This document shows positions 1-13,002 of a stretch of DNA of 64,000 nt, piece after piece. The stretch is taken from contig JARFJB010002195.1 of assembly GCA_036346205.1 (NCBI GenBank), positions 62,001 to 126,000 of the forward strand, written 5' to 3'. The translations under genes were made by a program, and so were the position numbers. This stretch comes from Vesta saturnalis. Lineage: Eukaryota > Arthropoda > Insecta > Coleoptera > Lampyridae. Every line of letters starts with the position of its first letter. Position 1 is the first letter of the stretch. The notes beneath the pieces are model-generated. The model was not told the origin of the DNA. It saw nothing but the letters and a program-made list of their open reading frames with translations, and did no database searches.

Positions 1-783
1 TTGAAACTGGGTCAAACTAGGTATATAGAGAGCTTACTTAAAAGATTTGGAATGAAAGACTGTAAAAGGTCATTGATACCTATTGATCCAAAATTGAGGT
101 TCAATATATGTAATAAAGAGAATGTGACTGAGAAGCCTTTTAGAGAATTGGTAGGATGCCTCATGTATTTAGTAATGGGAACCAGACCGGATATCTGTTA
201 TTCACTTAATCATTTTAGTCGATATCAAGACAAAGCATCAGATGAAGCGTGGAACCACATTAAGAGGGTTCTGAGAAATTTAAGTGGTACCAAAAATGTA
301 AATTTAAAATTTATAAGCCAGAATTAATTTGTTATGTAGATGCTGATTGGGCAGGTGATTGTTATGTCAGAAAATCAGTGACAGGATTTATGTTTAAGAT
401 ATTTAATTGCATTTTCATATGGAGTACAAAAAAGCAAAATTGTGTCTCACTTTCTACAACAGAGGCAGAATTGGTGGCTCTCTGTGTAGCAGTAAGTGAA
501 GGCTTATGGTGTAAAAAATTATTAAATGATTTCGGTTTAAATTTAAATAAAATCACAATATTTGAAGACAATCAGGGATGCATTGCACTAATAAAAAATC
601 CTTCAAATAACAGAAGAGTCAAGCATATTGATTTGAAATATAAATTTATATGCGAACATTTACAAAATGGGTCTGTTGAATTATGTTATGTTAATTCAAA
701 TGGTAACCAAGCGAATATCTTCACTAAGGGTTTACCAGTAAACTTATTTATGAATTTTGTGAATCTTTTAAATTTAGTTTAGT
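1..783 (+). pseudogene. copia retrotransposon Pol, C-terminal part (reverse transcriptase end plus RNase H)
   Basis: This is the 3' end of a Ty1/copia polyprotein; the 5' part lies outside the window. The first frame (1-327) carries the copia RT tail motifs LVGCLMYLVMGTRPDI and HFSRYQ. A frameshift near 320-330 moves the reading to the next frame, which holds the RNase H domain: the catalytic Asp in YVDADWAGD, Glu in STTEAELVAL and Asp in IFEDNQGC, then KHIDLKYKFI, ending at a stop at 781-783. RNase H removes the RNA template during reverse transcription. The polypurine tract and LTR follow directly, which confirms the orientation. The frameshift means the copy is probably non-functional unless it is a sequencing error. 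Family assignment is confident. Confidence 0.9.
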
Positions 784-830
784 AATTTTAGTTTTAGAAA
801 TAGAGTTTTCTTTAAATTGGAAGATTTCAA

Positions 831-1027
831 CAAGGAGGGGTGTTGTAGAGCGTTGAAAATCCGATGTTGGGTGCGCTTATGTTTAAAAATAGCACGCCAC
901 TGAAATAGATTGATTTAGTGTTTTTTGTATTATTAAGTTACTATATATAAAAATAGAAATAGGAAAATGAAAATGTATGTAACACGTTAAGTTCAGACAA
1001 TAAACAGAATTAATTAATTTTTAATCA
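831..1027 (+). repeat. copia polypurine tract and 3' LTR (right end approximate)
   Basis: A purine run AAGGAGGGG ends at 840 and is followed at 841 by TGTTGTAGAGCG, the expected TG start of a copia LTR just downstream of the RNase H stop. The right end is not fixed: a CA near 1027 is a plausible terminus, but no 5' LTR is in the window to compare. The LTR lies next to the 3' end of the pogo-1 gene, which suggests the copia element inserted into or beside it. Confidence 0.65.
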
Positions 1028-1039
1028 TCCATTCCAAAA

Positions 1040-2110
1040 TTAAATAATAAGAATTAAAATATAACAAACACTAAAGGTAATTTCTCCCCTTCTGCCAATT
1101 TTAGGATTAGGTAAAAGTGATTCTATACAGTCAGATGTAATTTCAGACACATCTCCAGCAGGAGGGAATGTGAAAGACACGTTATCTCTCTTCGAAGCGA
1201 TTCTTCTTTCAAATTTTACGACCAATATCCGTTCGGTAATGCTCACTTCTGTAATTTCAGCAACGTAATGTTTTGTACTTTTTTTGCTACACAATTTGAC
1301 TAAAACCCAGTCACCAATTTTTATATCAGATGAGTTTTTTGTTATATCAAGCGGATTCTTCTATCATCTGAATACAATTCATCTTTGTCGCTTTCTTCTT
1401 TCCTTCCATTGCAGTCAGTATTGATATAATGATTTTTTACAACAGTTCAGATGAAAGTCTGCGCTACTATTTTTGATAATGCAGTGGTAGTTTCAATCAT
1501 TTGGCGGAGCTGTATTGTAATTTCTTTTGGGCGGTATTTTCTAAGTGGCCTGGTTAGCTGTATTGCTAGATCGGGTTTCAGATGGTTGTTCAGTTATTGT
1601 AGACTCATTCGCTCTATCATCAGGTCTGTCTTGACTGTGTTATCTTTTGATCATCCCACCGTTTTATTTTTAAATGCCTCTCTAGATACAGCATTGGCAT
1701 TAAACGGTATAATACCCGCCTTTCTAAATCCTGATTTAATGATGTTGGGATCTACGTTGGTCCATACTTCACCCACCATTTCGGCAAACAGTTGGTTAGA
1801 TAGACTTTGTCCCAAATCGTAATATTATGCTGTATAGCCTGATTAATGATTTCATTGTCAAAATGTTAGTATGGCCATCAAAGATTACTACAACAGGACG
1901 CTCTGGGCCTAATTGCGGAATAAAATTTTTAGTAAAATAATTTCGGAAAATTTGATTATACATCCAGCCATTATCACTACTGGCATATGTAGTCCCTGGA
2001 TAATCTTTTCCTTATCGTCCTGGTTTCGTCCATGTTCCAAACTTGAACAGGTTTATCCTTTAGGTTCAAGTTATCTAGTGTTGTATTTAATAAATCAAAA
2101 TAGCCATATA
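1040..2110 (-). pseudogene. pogo-1 transposase, C-terminal half (copy A, with native 3' end)
   Basis: This is the downstream half of a pogo/Tigger-like (DDE_1, Tc1/mariner superfamily) transposase. Unlike copy B it keeps the true C-terminus: on the minus strand, reading through 1320 gives a continuous frame including SDIKIGDWVLVKL, then FTFPPAGDVSEI and a final GRRGEITFSV, a tail I associate with insect pogo-like transposases. Upstream, the segment VDPNIIKSGFRKAGI and the DDE region are present but broken by many small deletions plus one of about 255 bp. The gene is cut at the TA at 2109-2110 by pogo-2. It is non-functional. Confidence 0.75.
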
Positions 2111-5100
2111 GGGGAGAGGAGGGCAAGATGACGATAGTAAGCTTTAAAAAATCGTAAAAACTATTATTTCTTTTTTAACGAAATACAGACAGTTGCAAGG
2201 TTATTGGTCCATATTAATATTCCATCTAATTGACTTAAATATGCAATGGTTTATATTTGGAATAAAAATATTTAAATATATCTGTCTACCATATTCGTCA
2301 TCTTATCCGTCGTGAAGGGTAAGATGACGAGGTATCTAGATTTCAGAAAATAAACAAAACATGTTAAAAAAAATTAAAAAATGAAATACATTTTATTCTT
2401 ACAAACAAATTTAATATAATATATTTACATGCACCAATCACAGGTCCATTGCTTGAGTTTGGCCTCTTTATTATCCATTCCAGTGCACTCGGCGTGGGCC
2501 CACTCCTTACAACTATTGCAGCAATACCAAACCTCGTCCTTTCCTCTTTCACTGCATATTATGCAATCCTTCTCGTCCTCCAAGTCATTATCACTCTCAG
2601 CGTAATTTATATCAATTGACGAGTCAGAAGAGTCGTCGAACGCTATTTTCTTTAACCGCTTTTCTTTAGATATATGCAGTGCAGATTTTTATTTTTTGTT
2701 GTAAGTGTAGGACCTTCTTTGTTTTTGTTTTCTCTTTTCTTCTGTTCTTTAATTTTTCTTTTCCTTTCTTTTTCTAGCTTTTCAGCTTCCCTTTCTTCCA
2801 AAACCTTTAACACCGGTGTGCTGGAAATAACTAGAGACGGCAATTTCTTTCTAGGTCGTTTTGGTTTAATTTCAGCAACAGGTAATTTAGGTAGACCCGT
2901 ATTTAATAAGTCACGGGATGTGCGAGCAGCTGTTTCTGAGGCAGTTGGATCTGGCGTAGTTGGAGTCGTAATTTCTAAAATCTCCATAGACATCTGATCA
3001 GATTCTTGGTATCTTGATTCTTCTACGGTAGATTCTTATGACACATGACCATGTTCTTCAAGCTCTGTATTTTCCAAGGCAGATGTAGTTGTAACTTCAG
3101 TTGAACAAGGTTTATCGCGATTTGTTGTCAAAGATGCCTTAAAATCAGATATATCAAACACCTGGCTATCAATGGGATATATATGCCAGTGGCTCTAAAG
3201 CCACTATGAGCATTTGCAACAGTTGCTGCTTTTAAGTATGCTTTTCGAAATAGAGTTGCAATATCGTATAACGTTATCAGACGACCTGGGTTACTTGTCA
3301 GAAAATCTTCGCAAGTTCGCGAATATGCTGTTTTGAGAGGTCCATATATTGTCACATCCAGCGGTTGCATACGATGGCCGGTATGCGGTGGGAAACCAAG
3401 TAGAGTTATGTGATTTTCACGGCACAGTTTAATGGCTTCCAAGGAAATATGACTTGTGTGATAGTCCATTAGTATCAACACGGGATTTTTTTCGTTTGGA
3501 CGAGTGTATTGTATGAAATGTTCTAAGTATTTTAAAAAAATTTCAGACGTCATCCATCCAGAGGGATGTGCTATTGCCATAGTTCCTTCGGGCCTCCATT
3601 TTTAAGAGCTGGGTGCATCTTTACTCTTGGAAATATCAGGAACGGTGGTATAAAGTTTACAATAGCATTCATGCCACAAACAGCAGTAACGTTAACTCTT
3701 CTTTCTGCTGAGGAAATCTTAACCACTTGACGACTGCATCTTGGAGTTAATACTTTAGGATGCTTGGTAGGTACTGAGGAAAACCCGGTTTCATCTATAT
3801 TGTAAATTTGAGTAGCAGAATATGAAATTTTTCATGAAGTTCCTTATAGACTTTGAAGAAAGCCCACTAACTTTGTTAAAAGCCATTAACCTAGCTGCGG
3901 AAGTGGCTTCTGGTTTACAGTGACAGATTACATTTCTTAATAAACGCTGCTGTAAAATCTTTACCAACCATTTTCTTAGTAGTATTGAACCTATCAGCAA
4001 CACCACAATGAACATCAAAGTCGAATGCAATTTTTCTAAAGTGATCTTTGGTTAAACCAAATGCCCGTTTATCTACATTTAGCACATATTTTTTAGTTGA
4101 TTTAATTGTTCATCCGAAAATGTTGCATTAAAACGTCCAGCATTTTCAGGAAAATTCTGCAACACAAAGGATAACGGTTTTTAAAAAAAAAAATGTAGGA
4201 TATCTGTTTACCTCATCAGCATATTTTTAAAATATCTTCTGAGGTTGCTTCCGGAATATTATATGCTTTTGAGGCAGCATTAACGCTTAACTGCTGATTT
4301 CTCACTTTAGTCAGTGCGGTTTTCATATTATTTTTCGACCATGATTGTCTGTCAGTTTTTCTTTATATATTTTACCCATATTTATATAAACTGTTACACG
4401 TCCAAACCGCACTAGGCGTCGTTATGCTTACTACTGTAAGCGGGTTGCCAATCCAGCTAACAGGGAGATGGGCGTGGTCGAAATAAAAAAATGAATTATT
4501 AATACGCTCAAACACCTTACACCGATATTCAAACAGCTCAGTCCGGGAAAATATGTCTCCAGGCGCCACCACAATCGAAACTTTGCTAAAATAATTGTCT
4601 TAAGCTGGGTGTTAATTAACTCTACTTGATTGTGGAAAGTAGGATTGTGCTTACTCAGTAAACTCTCACACGAGGGTCCTACAACAAACACTCGTCCCAA
4701 ACAATTCAGCTCAAACTCAAATATATTTAGTACTACTCAGGTTATTAGAAACTTTTTGAATACACCTCGTAAACCAAAATTTCCAAAACAAAATGTATCA
4801 CTCAAATTTAACTGCATTCACGTAACCAACAGTTATATATAAAAAAAAAACTGTAATACACGGGTCGTCACAGCCTTGTACATCTAGAATACCAAAGTTA
4901 TAGCACGTTAACTGAATATTTTCTACGTATCCCTCGTATACATATAAAGTTAAATTTCTACTTATTAATGAATAAAATAGTTCTTCATTCAATGATCGAT
5001 AATTAATTTTTAAAATTCCTAACCAAAAGAAAATCAATGTCATCGGCTTAATAATTGTTCCTTTATGATACCTCTGAATCGTATGGGACATTCGTAAATA

Positions 5101-7576
5101 TGTAAGTTCTCAAAACTCCATCTCTTAGTTATACTTAACGAAATTTTTAAATCAACAGCTAATCCGTCATTAATTAGTGTACCGCGTTTAACGAAACTAA
5201 CATGAAAATCTTCTTTTTAAAATTAACCTGGCAAATATAACCTTTCAGGTTGCTCATTAATCTTAAAACCAAAATATGCAAAGTCTACATTTAAATTGTC
5301 GAAAACTAGGTCACCAATTAAGTAAACGTCACAAATGTGTCTCATAACTGACTAAATAAACAACAGAATAAAAGTTAACGATAAATATATATTATCCTGC
5401 ACAAAATAATAATAAAAAAAACAAATGTTTACATACACTACAACAGCGTGGTTGAGAAACCAACCCACCACACCACTGTCAATACAAATTTGCGTTTCTG
5501 CAAAAATTCTTACAGCCAATACAACATAACTCGAGATCGATTACCTTTTTCCTTCAACACTAATTAATTAAAAAAAAATTACACAACAATACGCAAATAA
5601 AACTAACCAAAAAGATAATCGGACTCAACTGAGTTTTCAAAGTTCTTAAATGTAATTCTTACTTAAAGACTGTCCATTCATCCTTCGCTTTTCTTTCTTC
5701 TCTCTTCCCGTAAACCAATTATTTGTAGTCCATGTGTATCCTTAGATTGCCTGAAGGCACATAACAAGTACTCCACAATTTCACAAACACTTATTCCTTT
5801 CGGTACTCGCGAAAAGTCCAACTATACGAGGTTATTACTCCAATAACCCGTAATAATCTGTACAGGTTTGGTTGCCTCTTTAAAGTTTCGTGCAACCTTT
5901 AGGACAATTTAGCCCTTCCTTACACAAATAAACTTTTAATGTCATATAAAATTACTTTAACATTGGCTCAATCTACTACGAATATTTCGTTCACTTAAAG
6001 GTGGTCCCATAAATAATTTTAACTAAGGATCATTACAAGCACACGCGCCGCACTCAACACTATAACGTAACAACTGTTATCTTATTATAAATCTGCTTAC
6101 GCACTTTTTTTTTCGTTGAAGAACCAAAAAAACCATAAACTGATTTTTATCTTCAATCTCAATTTTATTAATTGTTTTATTTATGAATGTTTCATACGAT
6201 TCATCCCCTTTCGGGTTACGCAGTTGTTTAAACAATGACTGCCTTCAATATTAACTTCCCAACTCAACCCATTCTGCGATCACACTTCACCTCGCGCGGT
6301 CTTCCACCGAGCTCTCACCGACATCCACCAAAAGCAAAACTAAAAGCAAAAGCCCCGTCAATCTCTGACTTTCCTATTTATACCTCAAGCCATCCATCTT
6401 TAAACATGTTTTACTTCCTTGCTATATTCACCAATGGTATTCACTCAAACTTTCTTAGTGCCGACTGATGCTACCCTCTGGACAAACACGCTTGTAATTA
6501 TTATACATCGCCATGTTTGTTCTTACCCGCAAATTTTACAATTACTTTATGGAGAAGCCATTTCTCGTCATCACATTCATTCAGTGGCCACTCTGGACCA
6601 TTACACAACTTTCAACGTTTATCTCTCACATGCGCTCATCCTCCTTCCGCAACATTTGCAAAAATAAGTACAGTCTAAGGTCTCAAATCCCATATACGTA
6701 CATGTATTCTCAAAACTGATTGCACAACATTACGAGAACTTTCTATAATCAACAATTAAACATACTAAATCTTTCTCTACATATTTCCTAAAACATTCTA
6801 TACTTATACATTCACATATTCCGGCCAAGATTACTTTTATCCTCCAACATTCCATTCCTTATTCAGTAGTCAACAGTAGCAAAACATTATCGTCCCATCG
6901 ACACATTTCTCTTCACATTTACATTCATCACAATCTATTTATTCCAACACCAATGTCTCTATAAATTCAAATACACGTATCTGCATACTGAATGATATTT
7001 CTCCTAAATTGCCAGTGGCGTATCATCCACCCACATACATTATGCATATACACAAAAAAATTTTTTTCGTTCAAACTCAATACACGTAATACACGTCATT
7101 GTAACATCTTACATACAGGGTGCGTCAACACAACCTTACAAAACCTAAAATTAAAAGCATGGTCTAATTAATTTTAGTTCTGTCAAGATGCCGAACAGTT
7201 CGTTATCTTACCCGCAAGTTCCGTGTTTAATTTTAAAAATCATAAGTCAAATTTATTTTTACAACAAATGTTTTCTGCAATTAGGTTACTCGTAAAAGAT
7301 ATCAGTTTCTAAAAAAATTCAACAGTTAACTAATACTTACACAGAATCGGAAAAACCTTATTTACGGAAGCACAAATATTCTTAACACTAACACCCTATT
7401 CGTACCAACGCTTGTCTCACTAATCTCTAGTCCTAACTGCAATTGCAATCAAATGCCGGCACAAGACGACCAAATTTTAGGTTCTGACTTAATGCCAATG
7501 TTGCCAAACTCCTACATTTAGAAAATATAGAGAATTCGTCATCTTACCCGATTCGTCATCTTACCCCCTCTTCCCC
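2111..7576 (-). mobile_element. pogo-2 DNA transposon, copy A (inserted in pogo-1)
   Basis: The element is bounded by inverted ends GGGGAGAGGAGGG (left) and CCCCCTCTTCCCC (right) with a TA duplicated at 2109-2110 and 7577-7578. Left and right pogo-1 halves resume on either side. Subterminal copies of the GTAAGATGACGA motif are present, but one (near 7186) has lost GGGT relative to copy B. Its gene is listed separately; 4400-7500 shows no recognisable gene. Confidence 0.88.
2425..4379 (-). pseudogene. pogo-2 transposase with C-terminal PHD finger (copy A)
   Basis: This is the copy-A counterpart of the gene at 25711-27684, with the same order: psq-type helix-turn-helix exon (start Met at 4379), DDE catalytic exon, Lys/Glu-rich linker and PHD finger ending at 2425. 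Copy A adds several private frameshifts (for example GGGCCTCC for GGGCGCTCC near 3592, and losses around 3830-3930). It does preserve the linker LEKERKRKIKEQKK, which copy B loses by a 1-base deletion. The frameshift at ATATATATCCC and the TAA before the Ser/Thr-rich linker are shared with B and so predate the duplication. Not functional. Confidence 0.85.
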
Positions 7577-7578
7577 TA

Positions 7579-8049
7579 CAATAAAAGGATCTGTATTCTT
7601 TTTCCTTAAATATTCTACTTGCTATGGTTTCTTTATTGACAAATTGTGTCTCTGTTTAAAATTTAGAAACCAGTCTTCACCTGGTACACCATCTTTAAAG
7701 TCCCACTTTTCCATGCATCTGTAAAAGAAAACGAAATTTAGGTAGGCATACCCTATAACTACACATGGATTTTTGTTATTTAGTAAATACATGATAATAA
7801 TAAGAATTCTTATTTTAGGCTGTTAGCTAGCTTTTGTTCCTCCAGCGGTAGCAAAGCAGGCCAAAAGAAGAACTCTTCTGACCCCTTCGTCCTTTAAGGT
7901 GATCAGTTAATGTTGATCGCGGTATTTCATAAACTTTACTGGCTCTGAACACTGTTAAGGACCCAGATTTCACCTGCTCAAGAGCCCTTTTGAGATCTTC
8001 GTTTGTGTAGGTACTCTCTTTTGGATCTCCTACGGTATTTTCTTACCAT
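7579..8049 (-). pseudogene. pogo-1 transposase, N-terminal part (copy A)
   Basis: This is the psq-like helix-turn-helix start of the pogo-1 gene, the copy of 30912-31384. The start Met is at 8049. A 3' exon reading WDFKDG and GEDWFLNFKQRH reaches the pogo-2 insertion site at 7577. Small deletions relative to B (for example around 8025) break the first exon. It is a relic; together with 1040-2110 it makes one split gene. Confidence 0.75.
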
Positions 8050-8419
8050 CTTATGCCACTCCTGCACAGAAAATCAATGGGGTAAGTGCGACGGGGAAAG
8101 TGCGATATGGCGCACTAGCCCCTTCAGAAGTGCTGCACTTGCCCCTGACCGGGTTTTCTTGGGGCAATATGTCGTTAGATCATTGCCATTCAGCAGTTTG
8201 TATGGGAATACAATAAATTACGAAATTTGGGGCATTGTTGTTCTTGTATGCACTTACCCCACCTTACCCTACTTTGAATGTTTGTAGGTTTGTAATTTAT
8301 TTGTTTATGTTTGTCAACCTTTTATATGTACCTATGTAATATGTTTTTTTTTGGACGAGTGTAAGTGTACTTAAGACATTTTGCACTATAAATATTATTA
8401 GAAAATCAAGAATGGAATT

Positions 8420-8730
8420 TATTCTTTATTATTCTTCAAAAAGTTCTCAAAATGACCACCATTCATTTCTAGGCACAAATTTTCTTCGCTTCATATTTTC
8501 AAACTCAAGTTCAATTGGAGTTATATTTCTGTATTGGACTCCATGTTTTGTTTATTTCTTGTTGTATTGATGCTTCCAATTCTTCAAGAGTATGTAGTCG
8601 AGTTTTAAATATATTAGTTTTAATACCGTATAATACGACGTAGCTTATGCCTTTTAAATAGATATTAACATCAAAAGTCTCTGAAAACTGCTTAATGCAG
8701 GACTGCAACGAATAGTTTCAAGTTCCATCA
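8420..8730 (-). pseudogene. mariner-like transposase C-terminal fragment (copy A)
   Basis: Copy of 31771-32095. The minus strand encodes the Tc1/mariner C-terminal signature RLHTLEELEASIQQEI, followed after a frameshift by NGGHFENF. The DDE core is absent. Copy A has lost a few more bases (for example AAATTTTC near 8479 for AAATTAATTC in B). Confidence 0.7.
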
Positions 8731-9885
8731 GGGTTTCTGGTGCCACTACGGAAATGTGCCATTACAATAAAGGCATTTCATTACGTGGGGTCAAGCATTT
8801 ACCCCTGTAAAAGGTTATGCTGGGGATCCAATTTTAATTTACAGAACAACTTCAGACATCCCCAAAACTGTCTTCCTAGTCTCCCAGAAAAAAAATTGAA
8901 AATGGAGATTAAAATCTTAAAAGGAAATGCACTACATTTTCCCAATCGCCAGATCCTCAAGGCAAAATTAGTAAAGAAGATTTTATAAACTTTGTAAAAA
9001 CAACTTTAACTCGAGCTTAGCGAATTTTATCATAATGCAATTGAATTTATCGGGTAAATCGTTGAAAGGTCTTAGATATACAACCGACTTCAAACAATTT
9101 GCTCTAACTTTATATTTTCTTGGGCCTAAAGTTTATCGACATCTGCAAGAAACATTTTTTTGCCTAGTAAGACAACCTTATGAAAAATGACAGGTGGCAT
9201 ATTTTTCGGGCATAAATGAGTTTATTTTAAAACAATTTCCTAAAATTAGTAATTTAGAATCGGGTGCTAAAAGATGCATAATTTGCATAGATGAGATGTC
9301 ATTAAACACTCATCTGCTTTACAACAGGGGAAAAGATTATATTACTGGTTTCCACCAAAATAATGGTTTTCGTACTTATGATCCAGCTAATTGTGCTCTA
9401 CCCCCCATTTCCTAAAGTCAACGAGAAACAATTTTTAAAATATAACTCTTTGATCGACGATTGCAAAACGAATGCTTAATACATTAGGATGCTTTATGAA
9501 TATGACAAAACTAAATTTAATAGGATGGTTCCTAAATTAACCAATGCTCATTTAAACCCCACCGCGTTTCAAAAAATGAAAGTTAGTTTGGCTGCTCAGT
9601 TAATGAGTAATTCAGTAGCCACCTCGTTGGAAACATTAAGTTCTGTTGGTATTCTCCCCAAGATGCTGACTACTGCTACCTTTATAGGAACGTCGACACT
9701 TTGTTCGATATTTTAAATTCTTCATCTTTGTCAGCACCAAAAATTTTAAACAGGGATTTTTGGGCTTTTGGCACTGAACAGCAAGTATCATATTTAAAAA
9801 AGATGTTTCAACTATTTCAAAAGTTGCAAGTTCTTGAAAAAAAAGTGACGGGCAACTGCTAATGTAACTTCAAAAATAAAGTTCC

Positions 9886-10678
9886 TTAACCTTTTCATAC
9901 ACGGCGTCTATATTTGTAGACACTATGTTTACCTGCAGTTATATGTAATTCAAATACAAAATTTATTAAATGATAATGTGGGAACATAGGCCACACATAT
10001 TACTCTCGTATGAGATTTGTTGCAGTTGTAGCAAGTGTACTATTTAAGGAATTAGTCCAACAAGTGAAAAGATGGAGGCAATGAGTGAACGTGAGTTATT
10101 ATTTTATAGTAAAATAACATACCAAAATATAGTAAACCTCTATCAGATGATCAATTATTGGAAGAACTTGAAAAGAGGCTTTCGATATTGAATTTTTAAA
10201 TGATAGTGAACGTGAAGATTATGACATACCTACAGTAAAAAAACGAGCAGGTGATCCACATCCCCCTGAGGAGTATATTGAGAAAAAGGGCACATACTGC
10301 AAATGATAGTTATGAAAATATAGACATTAAAATATACAGAAATAGACACGAAGTATCTATTTACTAAAAAAGGTGAAATTCGATGGGTAAAAAATGCTCA
10401 AACGAGAATTTCCAAATATGAATAATGATGCACAATTAATTGAAAATCAGGATAGTTTTCCTATGCAATATTTTTCCAAATATGTTTCCCTCCGTTTTTC
10501 CATAATAATTGATTTGTGAAAGTTACATTAAGTCACAATGACACAAAAATTTTTTTTTGTTATAATAAAATTCTAAAAACAAATTAAAAAAACTTGTTAC
10601 CTGACATTGTATTAGTTATATAGATAGGCAAACAGATTTTTATCTATGCTCAATTTAATTCGTGACTGAAAGGGTTAA
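9886..10678 (+). mobile_element. Short piggyBac derivative in P-1 (copy A)
   Basis: TTAA at 9886-9889 begins TTAACCTTTTCATACACGG and TTAA at 10675-10678 ends GACTGAAAGGGTTAA: piggyBac-type inverted ends flanked by duplicated TTAA. Inside are remnants of a piggyBac transposase N-terminus (PLSDDQLLEELE and EIRWVKN regions), but no catalytic core. The P-1 reading resumes on the right of the right TTAA. It is the same element as 33284-34087. Confidence 0.8.
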
Positions 10679-10770
10679 GGGGTGGCAAATAACTATAAAT
10701 TCAGTATTAAATTTATTCGATGATATAAAGATCAATACTAAATTTATTTGCACTCGAAATTTAAACCTAT

Positions 10771-13002
10771 CACGACGTAACGGCGCAGACAAAACCGGTG
10801 CCGACATAACGGCGCTGACAAAAGGGCGCGGACAAAAAGGGCGCTGCGACAAAACGGCGCTACGACAGAACAGCGCAGGCAGAACCGGCGCCGACAAAAA
10901 GGGCGCTGCGACAAAACGGCGCTACGTCAAAACGGCGAATATTTTTCATGATGTTTGGGCGCTATGTACTGTAATGGTATTTAATCGTTTTTTGTTTGTT
11001 TGTTTTCCGTTCTTTTTTTCTATCCTGTGGTACCTACCTATCCTGCTAACCAAAATTATCCTCCAGCCAGAATCCTCCACATTATAAACTAATTTCATAC
11101 TCTACATAATCTACTATTAACTACCATTTTGGAATTAGAATACCATCATTAATAGATAAAAATGAGTTCTAAAACTAATTTCATAATGTACTATTAACTA
11201 CCATTTTGTAATTAGAATACCATCATTAATAGATAAAAATGAGTTCCTTATGCATAGTATATTCAGATAATTACTGCCATTAGAAAATGAGTTCTTTTTT
11301 GGAAAAGGAAACACGGTATATAAAGGTAAGAAATTTAATATCCCTTCAGTCTTTCCAAAAAATTGGTGAACACAATGTTGGAATTCGTGGACAGTCAAAA
11401 AGGAGCAAAACTTCTTGTTGACGCTGGTTTTCTATACCGAAAGGAAAGGGTACGTAAAATAACTTATTCTTATTTATTATTATGATTATAATGGAAAGAT
11501 TCCACTTAATGGCATTTTATGCATGAAAATCTTTTAAAACAATGTATACCTTCAAAATTTTATTTATTTAACATTAACTTAATAAATAATGAATTTCAAC
11601 GAAGTTCCTGATTAAATGTCAATAAGTAATTTTTATTTTGAAGTAGGTAGTAACTGAGCTTATGTGTCGACAGCAGTTAACTGTAAGTTGCCCCCTGTCA
11701 ATGCATTGAAACGGACCATTCAAAGAATGAGAATTGCTGGTGGTAGAGGCCTCCCAGCGCCAAATTCGGTTCGAGATCTGCAAATAGTTGGTGATTATCG
11801 AAGAACATTTAGAGACGAAAATTTTTTACTTTTCGATAGTGGAGCTGAAGACGAAGATCGATTTCTATTTTTTTCGACTGAAAATAATTTAAGATTAATG
11901 TCGCAATGCCAGAATTGGTATGCCGATGGCAATTTTAAAACGACTCCACTTCTTTTTTGTCAACTTTATACCATTCATGGATTTCGAAACAACGATGTTC
12001 TTCCAACTGTATATGCGTTACTTCCAAATAAAAGAAAGGCAACCTATATACGCCTGTTGGAAACGCTAAAAAGTTTGCAGACGGAATTACACCCTACTTG
12101 GTGATGGCCGATTTCGAACCAGCAGCATTTGAAGAAGTGTTCCCCAGTGTCAAATACGCGGTTGTTTCTTCCAATTTTCACAGTGTATTTACAGAAAAAT
12201 TCAAATGAGTCGCGATCTCCTGCAAAGATATACAGAACATGTTGATTTTGCATTGCAAGTTAGGCAACTTGCAGCTCTTGCGTTTGTACCGGCAAACGAA
12301 GTTGTGCAAAGTTTTGAGGCCCTGGAGGGGGTACATTTTTACAGAAAACTTAAATATTTTGCAACCTCTCCTGCATTATTTTGAAGAAACGTGGATAGGG
12401 GTATGACAGACGACGTGGTAGGTTGCAGCCAATGTTCCCGATTACGATGTGGAATTGTTACGGCGGCACCCTTACGATTTACCGAAAACCAACAATTCGG
12501 TGGAAGGTTGGCATAGACGATTTTCATCGCTCATATCGGCATAACATCCGTCGATATGGAAATTTATCGATGCTCTGAAGAAGGACCAATCACTTAACGA
12601 AAAATTGTGCAAGAAAATGTAGCAGGACACCAACCGCCTCCAAAACGTCGAACTTACAAACAAACTGCGGACAACATCCGTGCAATAGTGGCAGACTACG
12701 GAAACAGGGATATATTTGACTATTTGCGAGACATAGCTCATAATTTTGAGTTAAAGGCACATTCATAAACATTATTCATATATTTCAAATCTTGTAAACT
12801 TCATTTATAAATATTTGTAATTACAATAAAATTAAAAAATACATTTTGTTCTTAATCTGCTAAACTTTTGTATTAATTTGCAAGTATGTATATTTTAAAT
12901 AATATCATCTTGTAAACATATATCATTTATATAAAGCGCCCTTGTTGTCCGCTCCCTATTGTCAGCGCCATTATGTAGTTTTGTCTGCGCCGTTATGTCG
13001 TG
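10771..13002 (+). mobile_element. Mutator-like element (MULE) in P-1, copy A
   Basis: Ends are CACGACGTAACGGCGCAG (left) and CTGCGCCGTTATGTCGTG (right), each followed inward by GC-rich subrepeats. Copy A has lost an 8-base CGGCGCAG in the right terminus (near 12976) that copy B keeps. The transposase gene is listed separately. No target-site duplication was found, and P-1 coding is missing at the site. Confidence 0.82.
11664..12768 (+). pseudogene. MULE transposase pseudogene (copy A)
   Basis: Copy of the gene at 34784-36191. The block from LPPVNALKRTIQRMRIAGG through the MULE catalytic motif ADFEPAAFEEVFP is recognisable, but A carries extra single-base losses: a missing C at about 12102 shifts frame just before the catalytic Asp, and a CC loss near 12144 and others follow. 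It also differs in the conserved ADGTFKTTP block, reading ADGNFKTTP. The histidine-to-glutamine change and the in-frame stop seen in B are both present here, so those are older lesions. Confidence 0.85.

Noticed and set aside
1913..2131. Plus-strand ORF (also 25196-25414) with an open 72-codon reading
   Set aside because: It lies antisense to the pogo-1 transposase core, whose conserved motifs are on the minus strand, and crosses the pogo-2 insertion border.
2674..2997. Plus-strand ORF rich in Phe/Leu/Ser resembling a membrane segment
   Set aside because: It is antisense to the Lys/Glu-rich linker of the pogo-2 transposase; the hydrophobic run is the complement of poly-Lys codons.
4431..5091. 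Short minus-strand ORFs upstream of pogo-2 exon 1
   Set aside because: No family recognised and frames not conserved between copies; described only as a possible relic region.
6235..6719. Overlapping short plus-strand ORFs (also 29734-30034)
   Set aside because: Composition is typical of AT/C-rich non-coding DNA, no motif, and frames shift between copies A and B.
10662..11087. 141-codon ORF with repetitive Arg/Lys/Asp peptide (also 34071-34496)
   Set aside because: It is the translation of the GC-rich MULE terminal subrepeats across the piggyBac/MULE junction; no domain, and it spans two element borders.
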